Origin: Pseudanabaena galeata CCNP1313
GTDB taxonomy: Bacteria; Cyanobacteriota; Cyanobacteriia; Pseudanabaenales; Pseudanabaenaceae
Direction: 5' to 3'
Length of the DNA stretch: 64,000 bases
Assembly (NCBI RefSeq): GCF_029910235.1
Contig: NZ_CP112874.1
Location: forward strand, 930,001-994,000
In this document: positions 31,683 to 40,708 of the stretch, piece by piece
Layout of the letters: the number at the start of each line of letters is the position of its first letter
Numbering within the stretch: position 1 is the stretch's first letter
Made by a program: the position numbers and the translations under genes
The notes under the pieces: model-generated
What the model saw: only the letters and a program-made list of their open reading frames with translations
What the model was told of the DNA's origin: nothing
The model's database searches: none

Positions 31683-31715
31683 TCGTGTAGGCTGCGCGAA
31701 GCGCAGCCTACACGA
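31683..31715. repeat. Hairpin over the S4 gene stop codon
   Basis: TCGTGTAGGCTGCGC and its complement with a GAA loop. The TAG stop of the S4-domain gene (31708-31710) lies in one arm, so this GAA-loop palindrome sits exactly at the mRNA 3' end. Confidence 0.8.
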
Positions 31716-31929
31716 CATCGATCACGAAACCATAACCGCTTACTCTTTGCCCTGCGCGAATTTTGCAACCCTTGCGTAATTCAACCTGACCATCAACCTC
31801 AACATCGCCATCGATAATCATCAATTTTGCTACGCCACCCGTATCAGCAACCCCACAAACTTTCAATAAGTTGCATAAGGTAATATATTCGCTCGTCAGT
31901 TCAAATTTTTCATGGATTATTTCTGGCAT
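31708..31929 (-). CDS. S4-domain RNA-binding protein (YbcJ-like)
   Basis: A 73-residue protein consisting of one S4 RNA-binding domain: SEYITLCNLLKVCGVADTGG, then MIIDGDVEVDGQVELRKGCK, then IRAGQRVSGYGFVIDVV. The length and motif order match the YbcJ/RNA-binding S4 family associated with ribosome-related functions. It is divergent from prfC with about 80 bases between the starts, which must hold both promoters. A GAA-loop hairpin begins in its stop codon. Confidence 0.9.
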   Translation of the reverse strand: MPEIIHEKFELTSEYITLCNLLKVCGVADTGGVAKLMIIDGDVEVDGQVELRKGCKIRAGQRVSGYGFVIDVV

Positions 31930-32012
31930 TTTGATGATTTGCGTTAATGCGTTAAAAAGTAAGCATAATAGATGCAGTAACCATAAATCTAAAAAAGTTC
32001 GTTAAAATTTCC

Positions 32013-33638
32013 ATGAGTCAACTGTGGCAAGAGTTAGAGCGCGAAGTCGAACGGCGACGCACCTTTGCAATTATTTCCCACCCCGATGCGGGGAAAACAA
32101 CATTAACCGAAAAACTATTGCTATACGGAGGTGCAATTCACCTTGCGGGTGCTGTCAAGGCTAGAGCCGCCCAACGTCATGCCACTTCGGACTGGATGGA
32201 ATTAGAAAAACAACGCGGGATTTCGATTACTTCGACGGTGTTGCAGTTTGACTATATGGGCTATTGCATTAATTTGCTAGATACCCCCGGTCACAAAGAC
32301 TTTAGTGAAGATACCTACCGTACCCTTGCGGCTGCCGATAATGCAGTGATGCTCGTTGATGGCGCAAAGGGCTTAGAGCCACAAACCCGCAAATTATTTG
32401 AAGTTTGTCGGATGCGATCGCTGCCCATTTTTACGTTCATCAACAAGATGGATCGCCCCACCCGTGAGCCTCTGGAGCTACTTGATGAAATCGAGAAGGA
32501 ATTGGGGATTACGCCCTATGTAATGAACTGGGCGATCGGGACGGGTGATCAGTTTAAAGGTGTGTATGATCGCGCTAGTAAAACGGTGCATTTATTTAAG
32601 CGTAGCGCCCATGGGCAAAGAGAAGCTGATGTTAATATCTATCCTTTTGATGATCCCCAAGCGATTAAGTTTATTGGCAAGCATCTTTATGATCAGCTTT
32701 TAGAGGATTTAGAGGTACTTGATTCTGCGGGTGCAGAATGGAATACACAGGATTTGCATCGCGGCAAGCTCACCCCAATTTTCTTTGGTAGTGCGATGAC
32801 TAATTTTGGTGTGGAGCTATTCTTAAAATCTTTCCTTGAATGTGGTTTAACTCCAGCCGTTCACGATAGCTCTAGCGGTGAAGTCTCGCCCACTGATGAG
32901 GATTTCTCAGCGTTTGTGTTCAAACTTCAGGCAAATATGGACCCACGCCATCGCGATCGCATTGCCTTTGTGCGTGTTTGCTCTGGCAAGTTTGAAAAAG
33001 ACATGAGTGTGACCCATTTGCGAAGTGGCAAAAGCATTCGGTTATCCCATGCCCAAAAGCTATTTGGTCAAGATCGTGAGGCGATCGATGTTGCCTATGC
33101 AGGCGATGTAATTGGTTTGAATAATCCAGGGATGTTTGCGATCGGAGATACAATTTATCTCGGCAAAAAACGCCAATACGCGGGGATTCCTTGCTTTTCG
33201 CCAGAGCTATTCTGTACCCTTCGCAATCCAAATCCTTCTAAGTTTAAACAATTCCGTAAAGGCATATCGGAGTTACAAGAGGAAGGTGCGATTCAAATAA
33301 TGTATTCCGTGGATGAAGCCAAGCGCGATCCGATTCTTGCGGCTGTCGGACAGTTACAATTTGAAGTTGCTCAATACCGTCTCCAAAGTGAATATAACGT
33401 CGAAACGATGTTGGAATCTATGCCCTATTCCGTAGCACGATGGGTTGATGATGGCTGGGAAGCTCTCGAGGCAATTGGTAGGTTGTTTAACACAATGGTG
33501 GTCAAAGATAGCTGGAATCGTCCTGTTTTACTATTTAAGAACCAATGGAACTTAAATCAAGTGGAAGCTGACCATCCTAAGTTAAAATTAAAGGCGATCG
33601 CGCCAATTGCAGAGCTAACCAAAGCTAACGTTAACTGA
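32013..33638 (+). CDS. prfC: Peptide chain release factor 3
   Basis: A 541-residue translational GTPase that recycles RF1/RF2 after termination. G motifs are visible: [16 protein letters not shown] (G1), [12 protein letters not shown] (G2), [18 protein letters not shown] (G3) and [20 protein letters not shown] (G4). RF3-specific features include [18 protein letters not shown] and the C-terminal [18 protein letters not shown]. Length matches cyanobacterial RF3. The ATG at 32013 is the natural start ([19 protein letters not shown]). Its 3' end overlaps an unrelated open frame. Confidence 0.96.
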   Translation: MSQLWQELEREVERRRTFAIISHPDAGKTTLTEKLLLYGGAIHLAGAVKARAAQRHATSDWMELEKQRGISITSTVLQFDYMGYCINLLDTPGHKDFSEDTYRTLAAADNAVMLVDGAKGLEPQTRKLFEVCRMRSLPIFTFINKMDRPTREPLELLDEIEKELGITPYVMNWAIGTGDQFKGVYDRASKTVHLFKRSAHGQREADVNIYPFDDPQAIKFIGKHLYDQLLEDLEVLDSAGAEWNTQDLHRGKLTPIFFGSAMTNFGVELFLKSFLECGLTPAVHDSSSGEVSPTDEDFSAFVFKLQANMDPRHRDRIAFVRVCSGKFEKDMSVTHLRSGKSIRLSHAQKLFGQDREAIDVAYAGDVIGLNNPGMFAIGDTIYLGKKRQYAGIPCFSPELFCTLRNPNPSKFKQFRKGISELQEEGAIQIMYSVDEAKRDPILAAVGQLQFEVAQYRLQSEYNVETMLESMPYSVARWVDDGWEALEAIGRLFNTMVVKDSWNRPVLLFKNQWNLNQVEADHPKLKLKAIAPIAELTKANVN

Positions 33639-33858
33639 TTCTCAAAATGTTTCTCAACTTCATGCGAGTCGATTTTGGCTCGCTTTGATTGCGAAGAATC
33701 TCCTCAAAAGTGCGGTCAATGATATTGAGTGTTCTGCTGAATATATGGATGCGATCGCTCAAGGATGGATTATGGCAAGACAAGCTAAGACTCTATTTGG
33801 CATAGATTGGAAGTCTCTATGGTCAACACCTCTCAATGAGGTTTGTGATGTTTTATAG
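33634..33858 (+). other. Open frame without start after prfC, possible gene remnant
   Basis: A frame open from inside the prfC stop region encodes [40 protein letters not shown] and IAQGWIMARQAKTLFGIDWK, ending SLWSTPLNEVCDVL and TAG. The composition looks coding, but there is no ATG before the internal MDAIAQGW. It could be the tail of a displaced gene or a small protein starting at TTG. Not recognised. Confidence 0.3.
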
Positions 33859-33932
33859 CAAAGCAAGTTTTGCTATAAAACATCACGAAGTGAGGGGCGG
33901 CGCTTTGCGCTACCCCTCATTTCGTGTGTTTT
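33848..33932. repeat. Family C-related hairpin
   Basis: TTATAGCAAAGCAAGTTTTG is the family flank, followed by a hairpin (33877-33932) with arms AAAACATCACGAAGTGAGGG and a GGCGCTTTGCGC centre. Several mismatches show it is decaying. Confidence 0.75.
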
Positions 33933-33977
33933 AGTTTGTACTAGCTAACTCTTTTTTTTCTATAAATAGCAGTCTCT

Positions 33978-34001
33978 AAGCAAAAGAAAAGCTGAGACTA
34001 G
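33978..34001. mobile_element. Solo IS982-type terminus
   Basis: The 24 bases here are the exact reverse complement of 38742-38765, the outer end of the IS982-like remnant. No transposase is adjacent, so this is a lone terminus left by deletion or a very short derivative. Confidence 0.65.
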
Positions 34002-34003
34002 AA

Positions 34004-34160
34004 CAGCGATCGCCCCCTCAAAAAAATAAATCAAACAGCGATCACCTATCCATCCTCACAACCAGCGATCGCCCCATCTAAAAATTTAACCAACCAGCGA
34101 TCGCCTATCCATCCTCACAACCAGCGATCGTCTCTCAAAAAATCAGCCAAATAGCGATCT
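34004..34160. repeat. Imperfect tandem array built on HIP1 (GCGATCGC)
   Basis: Five and a half units starting CAGCGATCG alternate between about 32 bp (…CCCCTCAAAAAAATAAATCA type) and 27 bp (…CTATCCATCCTCACAAC type), giving a 59-bp higher-order period. Two units carry decayed HIP1 sites (GCGATCAC, GCGATCGT). Confidence 0.8.
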
Positions 34161-34168
34161 CTATAATC

Positions 34169-34753
34169 CTAAGATTTATTTTGCGGCTCTGCTTCTAACC
34201 AACCTTTGATAGTTTCTATTGGAATGCTGACAAAAGGATTGTTTGTGAGAACTTTCACTGTCTCAATACCACCAGATTTGATTGCACTTAGCAAACGATC
34301 TTTAAGGGTTGGATCTTCTTTAACTTTGCGTCTAAGTTCCATCTTAGCGACTGTTTGTTTATCTTCTGGTGAGCCTTCAGGGTAATCTTGAGCGAGTTGT
34401 GTCAAAAGTGCTTGGATTTCCATTGCGGCACTTGCTAGACTTTGTTGCTGGGCGTTAATGACTTGGTTCCCTGCTACATGACCAGCGACACCATAGACAT
34501 TGCCGTGAAAGTTTTGGCTAAATGAATTGGTTTGTTGCACTGTAGCTTCTTGCTGTTTGCGTTGTTTATTTTGTTCAATGAAAGTAGCAAATTTTTGAGG
34601 ATCGGCAATTACTTCATCATTAATTGGGGTTTTGACAGCTTCTTGCTGAACTTTGTCCATATAGGTATGAAAAGCTTTCTCATCATCACGGTGAGCTAAC
34701 ATATATTCCCGTAATTCGGTACGAGTCATTTGTTTGTAATCAGGCTGGATCAT
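34169..34753 (-). CDS. DUF6887-like protein with GNVxxVAG motif
   Basis: A 194-residue soluble protein. The N-terminus MTRTELREYMLAHRDDEKAF resembles the cyanobacterial DUF6887 group, here by recollection. After a Gln-rich linker, residues about 82-102 read FHGNVYGVAGHVAGNQVINA, a Gly/Asn/Val repeat motif like those on other proteins in this window. The C-terminal helical part (EIQALLTQLAQDYPEGSPED, then LKDRLLSAIKSGGIETVKVL) has a cousin in the tail of the pentapeptide gene just upstream (IAAEIQKLLAQVQDQGLSES). The two genes may form one functional unit. The start ATG lies 2 bases after a DUF6888-like fragment, the usual partner position. Confidence 0.65.
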   Translation of the reverse strand: MIQPDYKQMTRTELREYMLAHRDDEKAFHTYMDKVQQEAVKTPINDEVIADPQKFATFIEQNKQRKQQEATVQQTNSFSQNFHGNVYGVAGHVAGNQVINAQQQSLASAAMEIQALLTQLAQDYPEGSPEDKQTVAKMELRRKVKEDPTLKDRLLSAIKSGGIETVKVLTNNPFVSIPIETIKGWLEAEPQNKS

Positions 34754-34755
34754 CT

Positions 34756-34848
34756 CTATATCTCCACTATTTCGCCGTTACTACCAATCAATACTTCTGT
34801 TTCTTCGCCTGCGAGAATGATCGCTTTTATTCCAAATGTATACCTGCT
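34756..34848 (-). pseudogene. DUF6888-like C-terminal fragment
   Basis: A minus-strand frame that ends at TAG 34756-34758 encodes RYTFGIKAIILAGEETEVLI then GSNGEIVEI. This resembles the end of DUF6888-type proteins, which commonly precede DUF6887 genes. It has no start codon, a stop lies 3 codons upstream, and it overlaps the end of the pentapeptide gene in another frame, so it is a leftover. Confidence 0.35.
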
Positions 34849-36129
34849 TTGTTAAGAGCTAGTTTAAAAACAGCTTTTACTCCTTCTGTTACAAGTGCTT
34901 TACCAGAAGCACTGCCGAAACTTTTGCCAAGTGATTTAAGTTTTTCCATCATAGTAGAATCACTTTTAGCTTTATTTGCCAAATCATCTGCTACTTTTTC
35001 CTGAGCATCACTCTCACTCAGTCCCTGATCTTGAACTTGAGCCAATAGCTTTTGAATTTCTGCTGCAATCTCAGAAATATCTTGATGCTGCTCGAATATT
35101 TCATTTATTGAGTGGATATTCTGAGTAGCATTATCTTTTGCAATGCTCACAGGCGAGTTGTTAGCATTGATGTTAAACGTATCACCAGACATAGGCTTTT
35201 TCCTTAGAGCTTCATTTAAAGACATTGTAAGATCCGTAATATGTTGATGTAAAAACTTTTTATCTTCTTTAAGTTCATATTCACGATTTAAAGCCTCTGC
35301 AAGTTTTCCCTTATTTGTGTCAGGTGGCACATTGACACGAACGATAAAGTAGTTATCCCACTTGTCCTCTATTGAGTGAATAGATAGCTCTTCACCAGTT
35401 TTAGATTTTAGCTTCAAAAATGCTTGTAGAAATGCTTGCCAGTCAATGCCATTAGTAAAAATCAGATCGACTGTATTTTGAGCTTTTTGAATAAATCTCT
35501 CAAATTCTCCTACTTTAAAATTTATTGCAGGATCATGCGGTAATCGATCTGAAGGCAAAAATTCACCATCGCCATCCCAATCCCATCCAGATTTATTGTA
35601 AACATAGTCGCAAAATATATTTTGAAGATTTGTGCTTGCATTAATATTCCAATTTTCAATACAAACCCCAGTTAAATTAGCTTCGGAAAAATTTGCACCA
35701 ATTCCATGCATTGCTGCAAGGCAAGCATCTGTTAAATCTGCATTAAAAAAATTACAATTGAATGCATTAGCTGCATAAATTAATGATTTTTGAAGATTTG
35801 CTTTCTGAAAGTTTGCAAATGTAATATCAGCTCCGTTGAAAACTGAAGATCTAAGATTAGACTTATAAAAACTAGCTCTTAAACAGTCAGATTTTCCAAA
35901 TAAAGATGATTCTAGGTTAGCTTCTTGGAAGTCTGTTTGATAACATTTAGATTGATATAGATTTGCTCGTCTCATATTCGCTTTAAAAAAGCACGAGTAA
36001 CTAAGATCAGCTTTGTTTAGATTGACTCCTTCACAATCTGATTTATTAAGATTCGTGTAATTGAGGTTTGCATATTCTAAATCTGAATCTTTTAGAATAG
36101 CTTTTGTTAAGTTAGCATTAGACAAGTTA

Positions 36130-37216
36130 CGCCAATTCAAGGATGAAATGCAACGGGTTCTGATGAAGCAAAGAATACTTCGTAAGGAGTACGATAGTCA
36201 AGTGATTTTCTGGGTCTGTGATTGATCAAATTCACTGCCTTCTGAAAGTCCTCTTCTTTCACGATTTTAAAGTTTGTACTTTTGGGATAGAACTCTCTAA
36301 TTAATCCATTGGTGTGTTCATTCAATCCACGTTCCCATGAATGATATGGATTCGCAAAGAAGGTCTCTAGTTTCAATCTTTCAGATAGCTTCTCATGCCC
36401 ACAGAATTCTCTTCCATTATCAAAGGTCATTGTCTTTCGAGATGTTGATTCTATAGGCTCAAATAGATTGAATGTCACTCTGTTTATCTCGTCCATCGTC
36501 TTGTTCTTAGCTAGTCCAGCAAGTAAATACTTCGATGCTTTATCAACATGCGTAACTACGATACCTGTGTGGTTGCACCCGATTACCGTATCACTTTCCC
36601 AATGTCCAATCTCTGTTTTTAAATCTGCAATCTTCGGTCGATTCTCTATCCCTACCCTATTGGGAATGCCACCTCGCTTCTGATGGCGACCTTTGCGCCT
36701 TCGTTGCTTTTGCTTCTGCCTCAGATATTGTTGATATATTCCCATCTCTTGATGGTTTGCATAGATCATCAGATAAATCGTCTCATAGCTGATTTTACCT
36801 AGCCCCTCCCTTTCCATTCTCCCTGCTAGTTGCTCTGGGCTGTGGTGTTGCTCTAACCGTTGTTTGACTTCGGCGATCGTCTCAGCACTGATGCTCTGAA
36901 ATCTTGCCTTTGCTTGTTTCCGTCTTGCTTTCATCAGGGCAACCGCAGTATCTGGCAAATAGCCAATCTGTCGCTCGTCTGTATTGCGCGATAACTCTCT
37001 TGAAATCGTACTTTTGTTTCGCTTCAAGCGACGACCTATCTCTGATACAGATAATTGCTCAATTACTCTTAGTTTATACAGTTCACTTCTTTCTGTGGTG
37101 GTAAGATGGACAAAGCTCATGAGGGTATCCTAATTATTGTGATTAATATCAGAATATCCTTATGAGTCCCTTTACGCAAAGATCTCTAGGTGTTGCATTT
37201 CATCCTTGAATTGGCG
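36130..37216 (-). mobile_element. IS30-family insertion sequence, apparently complete
   Basis: A 1,087-bp element with perfect 25-bp terminal inverted repeats starting CGCCAATTCAAGGATGAAAT at 36130 and ending at 37216. It is flanked by a direct TTA duplication (36127-36129 and 37217-37219). It encodes one full-length IS30 transposase. The perfect termini and clean duplication indicate a recent insertion. Confidence 0.93.
36137..37120 (-). CDS. IS30-family transposase
   Basis: A 327-residue DDE transposase. An N-terminal helix-turn-helix typical of IS30 (LTTTERSELYKLRVIEQLSV then SEIGRRLKRNKSTISRELSR) is followed by the catalytic core: GHWESDTVIG (first Asp), MTFDNGREFCGHEKL (second Asp) and GLNEHTNGLIREFYPK (Glu). 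It ends NHRPRKSLDYRTPYEVFF, also a family hallmark. Full length and without frameshift, so probably active. The stop codon lies inside the left terminal repeat. Confidence 0.95.
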   Translation of the reverse strand: MSFVHLTTTERSELYKLRVIEQLSVSEIGRRLKRNKSTISRELSRNTDERQIGYLPDTAVALMKARRKQAKARFQSISAETIAEVKQRLEQHHSPEQLAGRMEREGLGKISYETIYLMIYANHQEMGIYQQYLRQKQKQRRRKGRHQKRGGIPNRVGIENRPKIADLKTEIGHWESDTVIGCNHTGIVVTHVDKASKYLLAGLAKNKTMDEINRVTFNLFEPIESTSRKTMTFDNGREFCGHEKLSERLKLETFFANPYHSWERGLNEHTNGLIREFYPKSTNFKIVKEEDFQKAVNLINHRPRKSLDYRTPYEVFFASSEPVAFHP

Positions 37217-38011
37217 TTAACCCTTATAAGTTTTGCATTACTTAAGTTTGTAAATTCAAAATTGATATTGCTCAAATCCATCCCGCTTAAGTCAGATTTA
37301 CTAAGATTACATTCTTTCAAGAAATATCTCTTTAAATCTAAATTTCTAAGATCACATTCAATAAAATTAGCACCACTTAGATCTACTTTATCGGCAACAA
37401 AAGGAGAGCCAATTTCTATACTGATATCTACAAATCTTGCATTTGTAAAATTCACATTATGCATAGTAGTTTCAGAAAGACTCGTTCCAGAGAAATCAGC
37501 CTTTCTCAGAATTGCGTAACTTAAATTAGTGTTATTAAAATCAAAACATTTATTTGGATCAATGCTATCAAGAAAATACATTTCTCCAACTCTTGCTAAA
37601 CCTTTAGTTCTTGAAAAAACAACCCTTATAAAGTTTGTGTTTTTAAATATAGAACTTGCCAAATTTACTGAGAAGAATTTGGTGTTGTTAAAATTAGATT
37701 CACTTAAGTCTGCATGGCTCATGTCAGCATTAAGTATATTGGTGTTGCTTAAGTCTATATCACTCAAGTCTGCATGACTCAAATCAGGCTTTAAATCTGG
37801 ATTTTCTTTTCTCCATTGATTCCAGACACTTATACCTTGCCGAAAAATTTTGAGATGTTCTTGATTAGCCATGGAAAATATTTTTTAAAGATTTAAGTTT
37901 TAGTTTATCGAAACTGTAATTAATTTGGCATGAAGTAGCCAGCGATCGCCATATTCATAAACCTATCAACAAGCAAGAGGCAATTTTATCTGTGAATTGA
38001 ATTGGCGATTT

Positions 38012-38130
38012 CTATACAGCAACCTGTTGATAGTCAATCTCTGGAATACCAACCATTTCCTTAGCGTGTTCGATCGCCATATTGCAAAGCTGACCATCTT
38101 CATTTAAGTCCAACAAGGTGTTCTCATCTA
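38012..38130 (-). pseudogene. DUF2283-like C-terminal fragment
   Basis: A minus-strand frame encodes VNLDENTLLDLNEDGQLCNM, then AIEHAKEMVGIPEIDYQQVA, and stops at 38012-38014. The pattern LLDLNEDGQ...MAIEHA fits the DUF2283 family of short proteins. The 5' part is missing; the frame runs into a family B repeat end at about 38133, so a repeat or IS982 insertion removed the N-terminus. Confidence 0.5.
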
Positions 38131-38132
38131 AA

Positions 38133-38792
38133 TTCACGTGAGTTCGACGCACTAAAAGATGGCAGGAGGAAGAGCAGGTAAGCCTTTGAAAAGAAGATCT
38201 AAAGCAGGTTTAGTCTCTCGACATGTATAAGCAACCAACCCAGCTAAAAGGTTGACAAGAAAATTAAAAAAACTGCGATGTCTTGAATGCTCAATCTGAG
38301 AAATGTTTTTGAGTTGATCATTGACGGACTCAATAATTGCGCGCTTACGCAGCAAAATCTTGTCAACCAACTTGACCAAACAGTTTTTCATATTTTTCTT
38401 GCGCTTAGTAATCAGTTGTAAACCTTGTTCATAGAGCTTCTCAAACAACTTTTGGGAGATATAACCACGGTCACCAAACAATTGACCAAAGAGGTCTTGA
38501 GCCATCTCAGGCACAGGTTGTCGGTCATCAACATTGGCTGGTGTGAGCTTGAAGGCAAGCAATTCCCCTTTGTCGTTGATAATCAAATTTTCCTTTCTCC
38601 CTGCATTGATGGCAACATTGGTTGCTCTTGCCAGTGTTTTTCAAAGCTTTCGCAGAAATCATCCACTTCACAGAAGATTCGCGTGATATCCAAGTGCGAT
38701 ACGATACTGTTCATATTGCTGAGGCTTTTAGTTTGTCAAACCTAGTCTCAGCTTTTCTTTTGCTTTTGTCTACTCCGTCGAACTGACGTTAA
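38133..38792. mobile_element. IS982 remnant enclosed by family B repeat ends
   Basis: The left boundary reads TTCACGTGAGTTCGACG (38132-38148) and the right boundary CCGTCGAACTGACGTT (38776-38791), the two ends of the family B repeats. Between them is an IS982-like transposase remnant with its outer terminus at 38742-38765. Either the IS inserted into a family B repeat or it was captured between two family B ends. Confidence 0.65.
38152..38725 (-). pseudogene. IS982-family transposase, internally deleted
   Basis: The N-terminal piece (upstream, about 38595-38725) encodes MNSIVSHLDITRIFCEVDDF and CESFEKHWQEQPMLPSMQGE, the usual IS982 start. It then jumps, with a frame change, to INDKGELLAFKLTPANVDDR, GDRGYISQKLFEKLYEQGLQ and RAIIESVNDQLKNISQIEHS, the C-terminal half. 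About 100 residues between these parts are missing, including part of the catalytic core. The stop is at 38152. The product cannot be functional. Confidence 0.8.
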
Positions 38793-38796
38793 TTTA

Positions 38797-38904
38797 GTAA
38801 TTCTCATTATGAAAACGATTTTGGTATTTCCAACGCCTTCGGCGTTGGAAATACCAAAATCGTTTTTTTGACAGCCAGCCGTTGGCTGTCAAAAAAACGA
38901 TTAC
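38797..38904. repeat. Family A three-arm palindromic repeat, copy 3 (inverted)
   Basis: GTAATTCTCATTATGAAAAC begins the element. A first hairpin (about 38814-38867, TTCG loop) and a second (about 38859-38902, GCCG loop) share the arm AAAATCGTTT. Read on the minus strand the order of parts is the same as in copies 1 and 2, but the stem sequences are different. Confidence 0.9.
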
Positions 38905-38919
38905 TACTTAAGAACTACC

Positions 38920-38966
38920 TAAACATATAAAGGTACGCCCCTCAGGGGCGCACCTTTATATGTTTA
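38920..38966. repeat. Hairpin upstream of the Asp-rich protein gene
   Basis: TAAACATATAAAGGTACGCC against its near-complement with a CTCAG-type centre. A near-perfect 47-bp palindrome without coding potential. Confidence 0.8.
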
Positions 38967-39207
38967 GATTTGTAATACCCTTTTGCTTATTTTGCGATTT
39001 TTAGGATTTATTTTATTCTTGGATTTTGAGGAAAAATTCTTTGAAAATTGGGGGAACAATAGAAATAGCCTAGTCGTCTTGGGTGAAATCAGTTCTTTCA
39101 TGGAACTACTTCCGAGCTATTTACGTCGAACTGAAGCTTTTGGTAAGCAAAGCCCTAGTTTCAGGATTACTCAAGTACGCACAAAAAATATCAAGAAGGA
39201 CAATAAA

Positions 39208-40584
39208 ATGCTAACTCGGATCAAGAATTACACATTCAATTTGGGGGCGATCGCAATCACACTTAGTGCAACAGCGATCGCAGCATCTCCATCACTGGCT
39301 CAAACGACCCCAGTCCCAATTACTGGTGGTAGTTTTACGGTAAACGTTACCAATGCAGCCACAAACAACGTTAATAGCACAGCCGTAACTGTACTAACAC
39401 CAGTTGGAACTGCTCAAATTTCAGCTCTTTCAGGAACTACTGCTGGGACTACCAATCTAGCTGTTGGCAATAACTTTGACATTGTTGGTAAATCCACTGG
39501 CTCTGTCAACTTTGATACTGGGACAACTGCCAACTTTACCAATGCTGATACCACCATCAAAGGTAAAGTTGTTAATACAACTGCGCCTGGTGATGTCTCA
39601 GCTTTAGCAGCGCCCGCAACAGTAACTGGTTCTATTCAAAAAGACTCTTTTATTCAAGTTCCTACAGCGAACATCTCGGCGTTACCAGCTAACACTGTTG
39701 TTATTCCTATTACCAGTGGGAAGTTTGATGTCACTCGCTTTAATGATGGCACAACCGTTGGCAATAGCATTCCTACTGTGTTGACTCCCTTTGGAACCGC
39801 TCAACTCACAAAGTTTACATTTCAAACTCTTGATAATTTGAATGGATCGCCATTATTTGCTGTTGATGATGAAGTGCGTACTACAGGCTTAGCATCTGGT
39901 TCTATTCCCAGCAGAGTTAGTACTTTCACCGATGCAAAGACAGCTATGGTTGGGAAACTCACAACGGCAACAGCTAACCCAAATGCTTCATTTACTCTCA
40001 AGGGTGACATTACTGGCGGCAACTTGGTTGTTCCATCTAGTGCAACCACTATCCCAAATACTAGCACTGAGACAATTCTCATTCTTGTCAACAATCCAAA
40101 ATTGTTGAAGTTAGTTGGTCTGAATCCAAGGTTCTTGGCTTCAGGTAAAAGCAAATTCCTGCTTGTACTAGTCAACAACCAAAGCTTGCTGAACTACGTA
40201 GAATCTAAGTCTACCGAAGTAGGTTCTAGCGATCCAATCTCTCTCGGCAATGGCAATGCTGTAGATAGGCTAGTTTTCGTCAATTTCCAGAAGAAGAATC
40301 TCTACTATTTTAGTGAAGTATCCTATAGAGCTTTGTTGACATCGATCGCTAATTCTAGCAATACCTCCACTAATACTTCTAACAACACCTCCACTAATAC
40401 TTCCATCAATACTTCTACTCAAGTTGTGAGAGTGGTTTTTGTGGGCTTACCTAGTCGCCTCATCCCTGGTTTTGGCACAGTCGCAAAATTTGAACGCCGC
40501 GATCGCAATGATGATGACCGCCGAGGTGATGATCGTCGCGATGATGATCGTCGTGGCGATGACGATGACGATGATGATGACTAA
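39208..40584 (+). CDS. Secreted protein with Asp/Arg-rich C-terminal tail, unknown
   Basis: A 458-residue exported protein of unknown function. The ATG at 39208 is chosen over the frame opening at 38983 because an AAGAAGGA ribosome-binding site lies 7 bases before it and because it starts a clear signal peptide (IAITLSATAIAASPSLAQTT). The body has a twofold internal similarity: VPITGGSFTVNVTN...VLTPVGTAQISAL near residue 35 and VIPITSGKFDVTRFN...VLTPFGTAQLTKF near residue 175. An Asn/Ser/Thr tract (NTSTNTSNNTSTNTSINTS) precedes a final stretch of about 30 residues of Asp, Arg and Gly, ending in eight Asp. That tail would bind Ca2+ or other cations and suggests a surface or sheath role. Confidence 0.75.
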   Translation: MLTRIKNYTFNLGAIAITLSATAIAASPSLAQTTPVPITGGSFTVNVTNAATNNVNSTAVTVLTPVGTAQISALSGTTAGTTNLAVGNNFDIVGKSTGSVNFDTGTTANFTNADTTIKGKVVNTTAPGDVSALAAPATVTGSIQKDSFIQVPTANISALPANTVVIPITSGKFDVTRFNDGTTVGNSIPTVLTPFGTAQLTKFTFQTLDNLNGSPLFAVDDEVRTTGLASGSIPSRVSTFTDAKTAMVGKLTTATANPNASFTLKGDITGGNLVVPSSATTIPNTSTETILILVNNPKLLKLVGLNPRFLASGKSKFLLVLVNNQSLLNYVESKSTEVGSSDPISLGNGNAVDRLVFVNFQKKNLYYFSEVSYRALLTSIANSSNTSTNTSNNTSTNTSINTSTQVVRVVFVGLPSRLIPGFGTVAKFERRDRNDDDRRGDDRRDDDRRGDDDDDDDD

Positions 40585-40617
40585 ATCTTAAGCTATATCA
40601 ATGCTTAGAACAAATCA

Positions 40618-40690
40618 AAAAACAAAAGAGTAATGGCGGCGCGAAGCGCCGCCATTACTCTTTTGTTTTTGAGTGCAAAGTGCTGTAAAT
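40618..40690. repeat. Hairpin and family G flank
   Basis: A perfect hairpin (40618-40670, arms AAAAACAAAAGAGTAATGGC, centre GGCGCGAAGCGCC) is followed by GAGTGCAAAGTGCTGTAAAT, the family G flank. It lies between the stops of two convergent genes. Confidence 0.85.
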
Positions 40691-40708
40691 AATACGCCCG
40701 AATCTTTT

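Larger units (their letters stand above)
34827..37872 (-). pseudogene. Pentapeptide-repeat protein gene, interrupted by an IS30-type element
   Basis: Two halves of one gene: 37872 to 37217 and 36126 to 34827. Joining them across the insertion with one TTA target copy gives exactly 652 codons and restores an uninterrupted pentapeptide register (…NAKLIRVNLSNANLTKAILK…). The N-terminus (HLKIFRQGISVWNQWRKENP) is the common leader of cyanobacterial pentapeptide proteins. Repeats of A(D/N)LS form follow over about residues 30-370, then a C-terminal helical tail with FNINANNSPVSIAKDNATQN and EIQKLLAQVQDQG. As it stands the N-terminal piece ends in IS-derived MKCNT, and the C-terminal piece has only a TTG within the IS end, so no full protein is made. 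Confidence 0.9.

Noticed and set aside
34004-34160. CRISPR-like array
   Set aside because: Units are themselves near-identical pairs, the common part is only the HIP1 octamer, and there is no spacer diversity.
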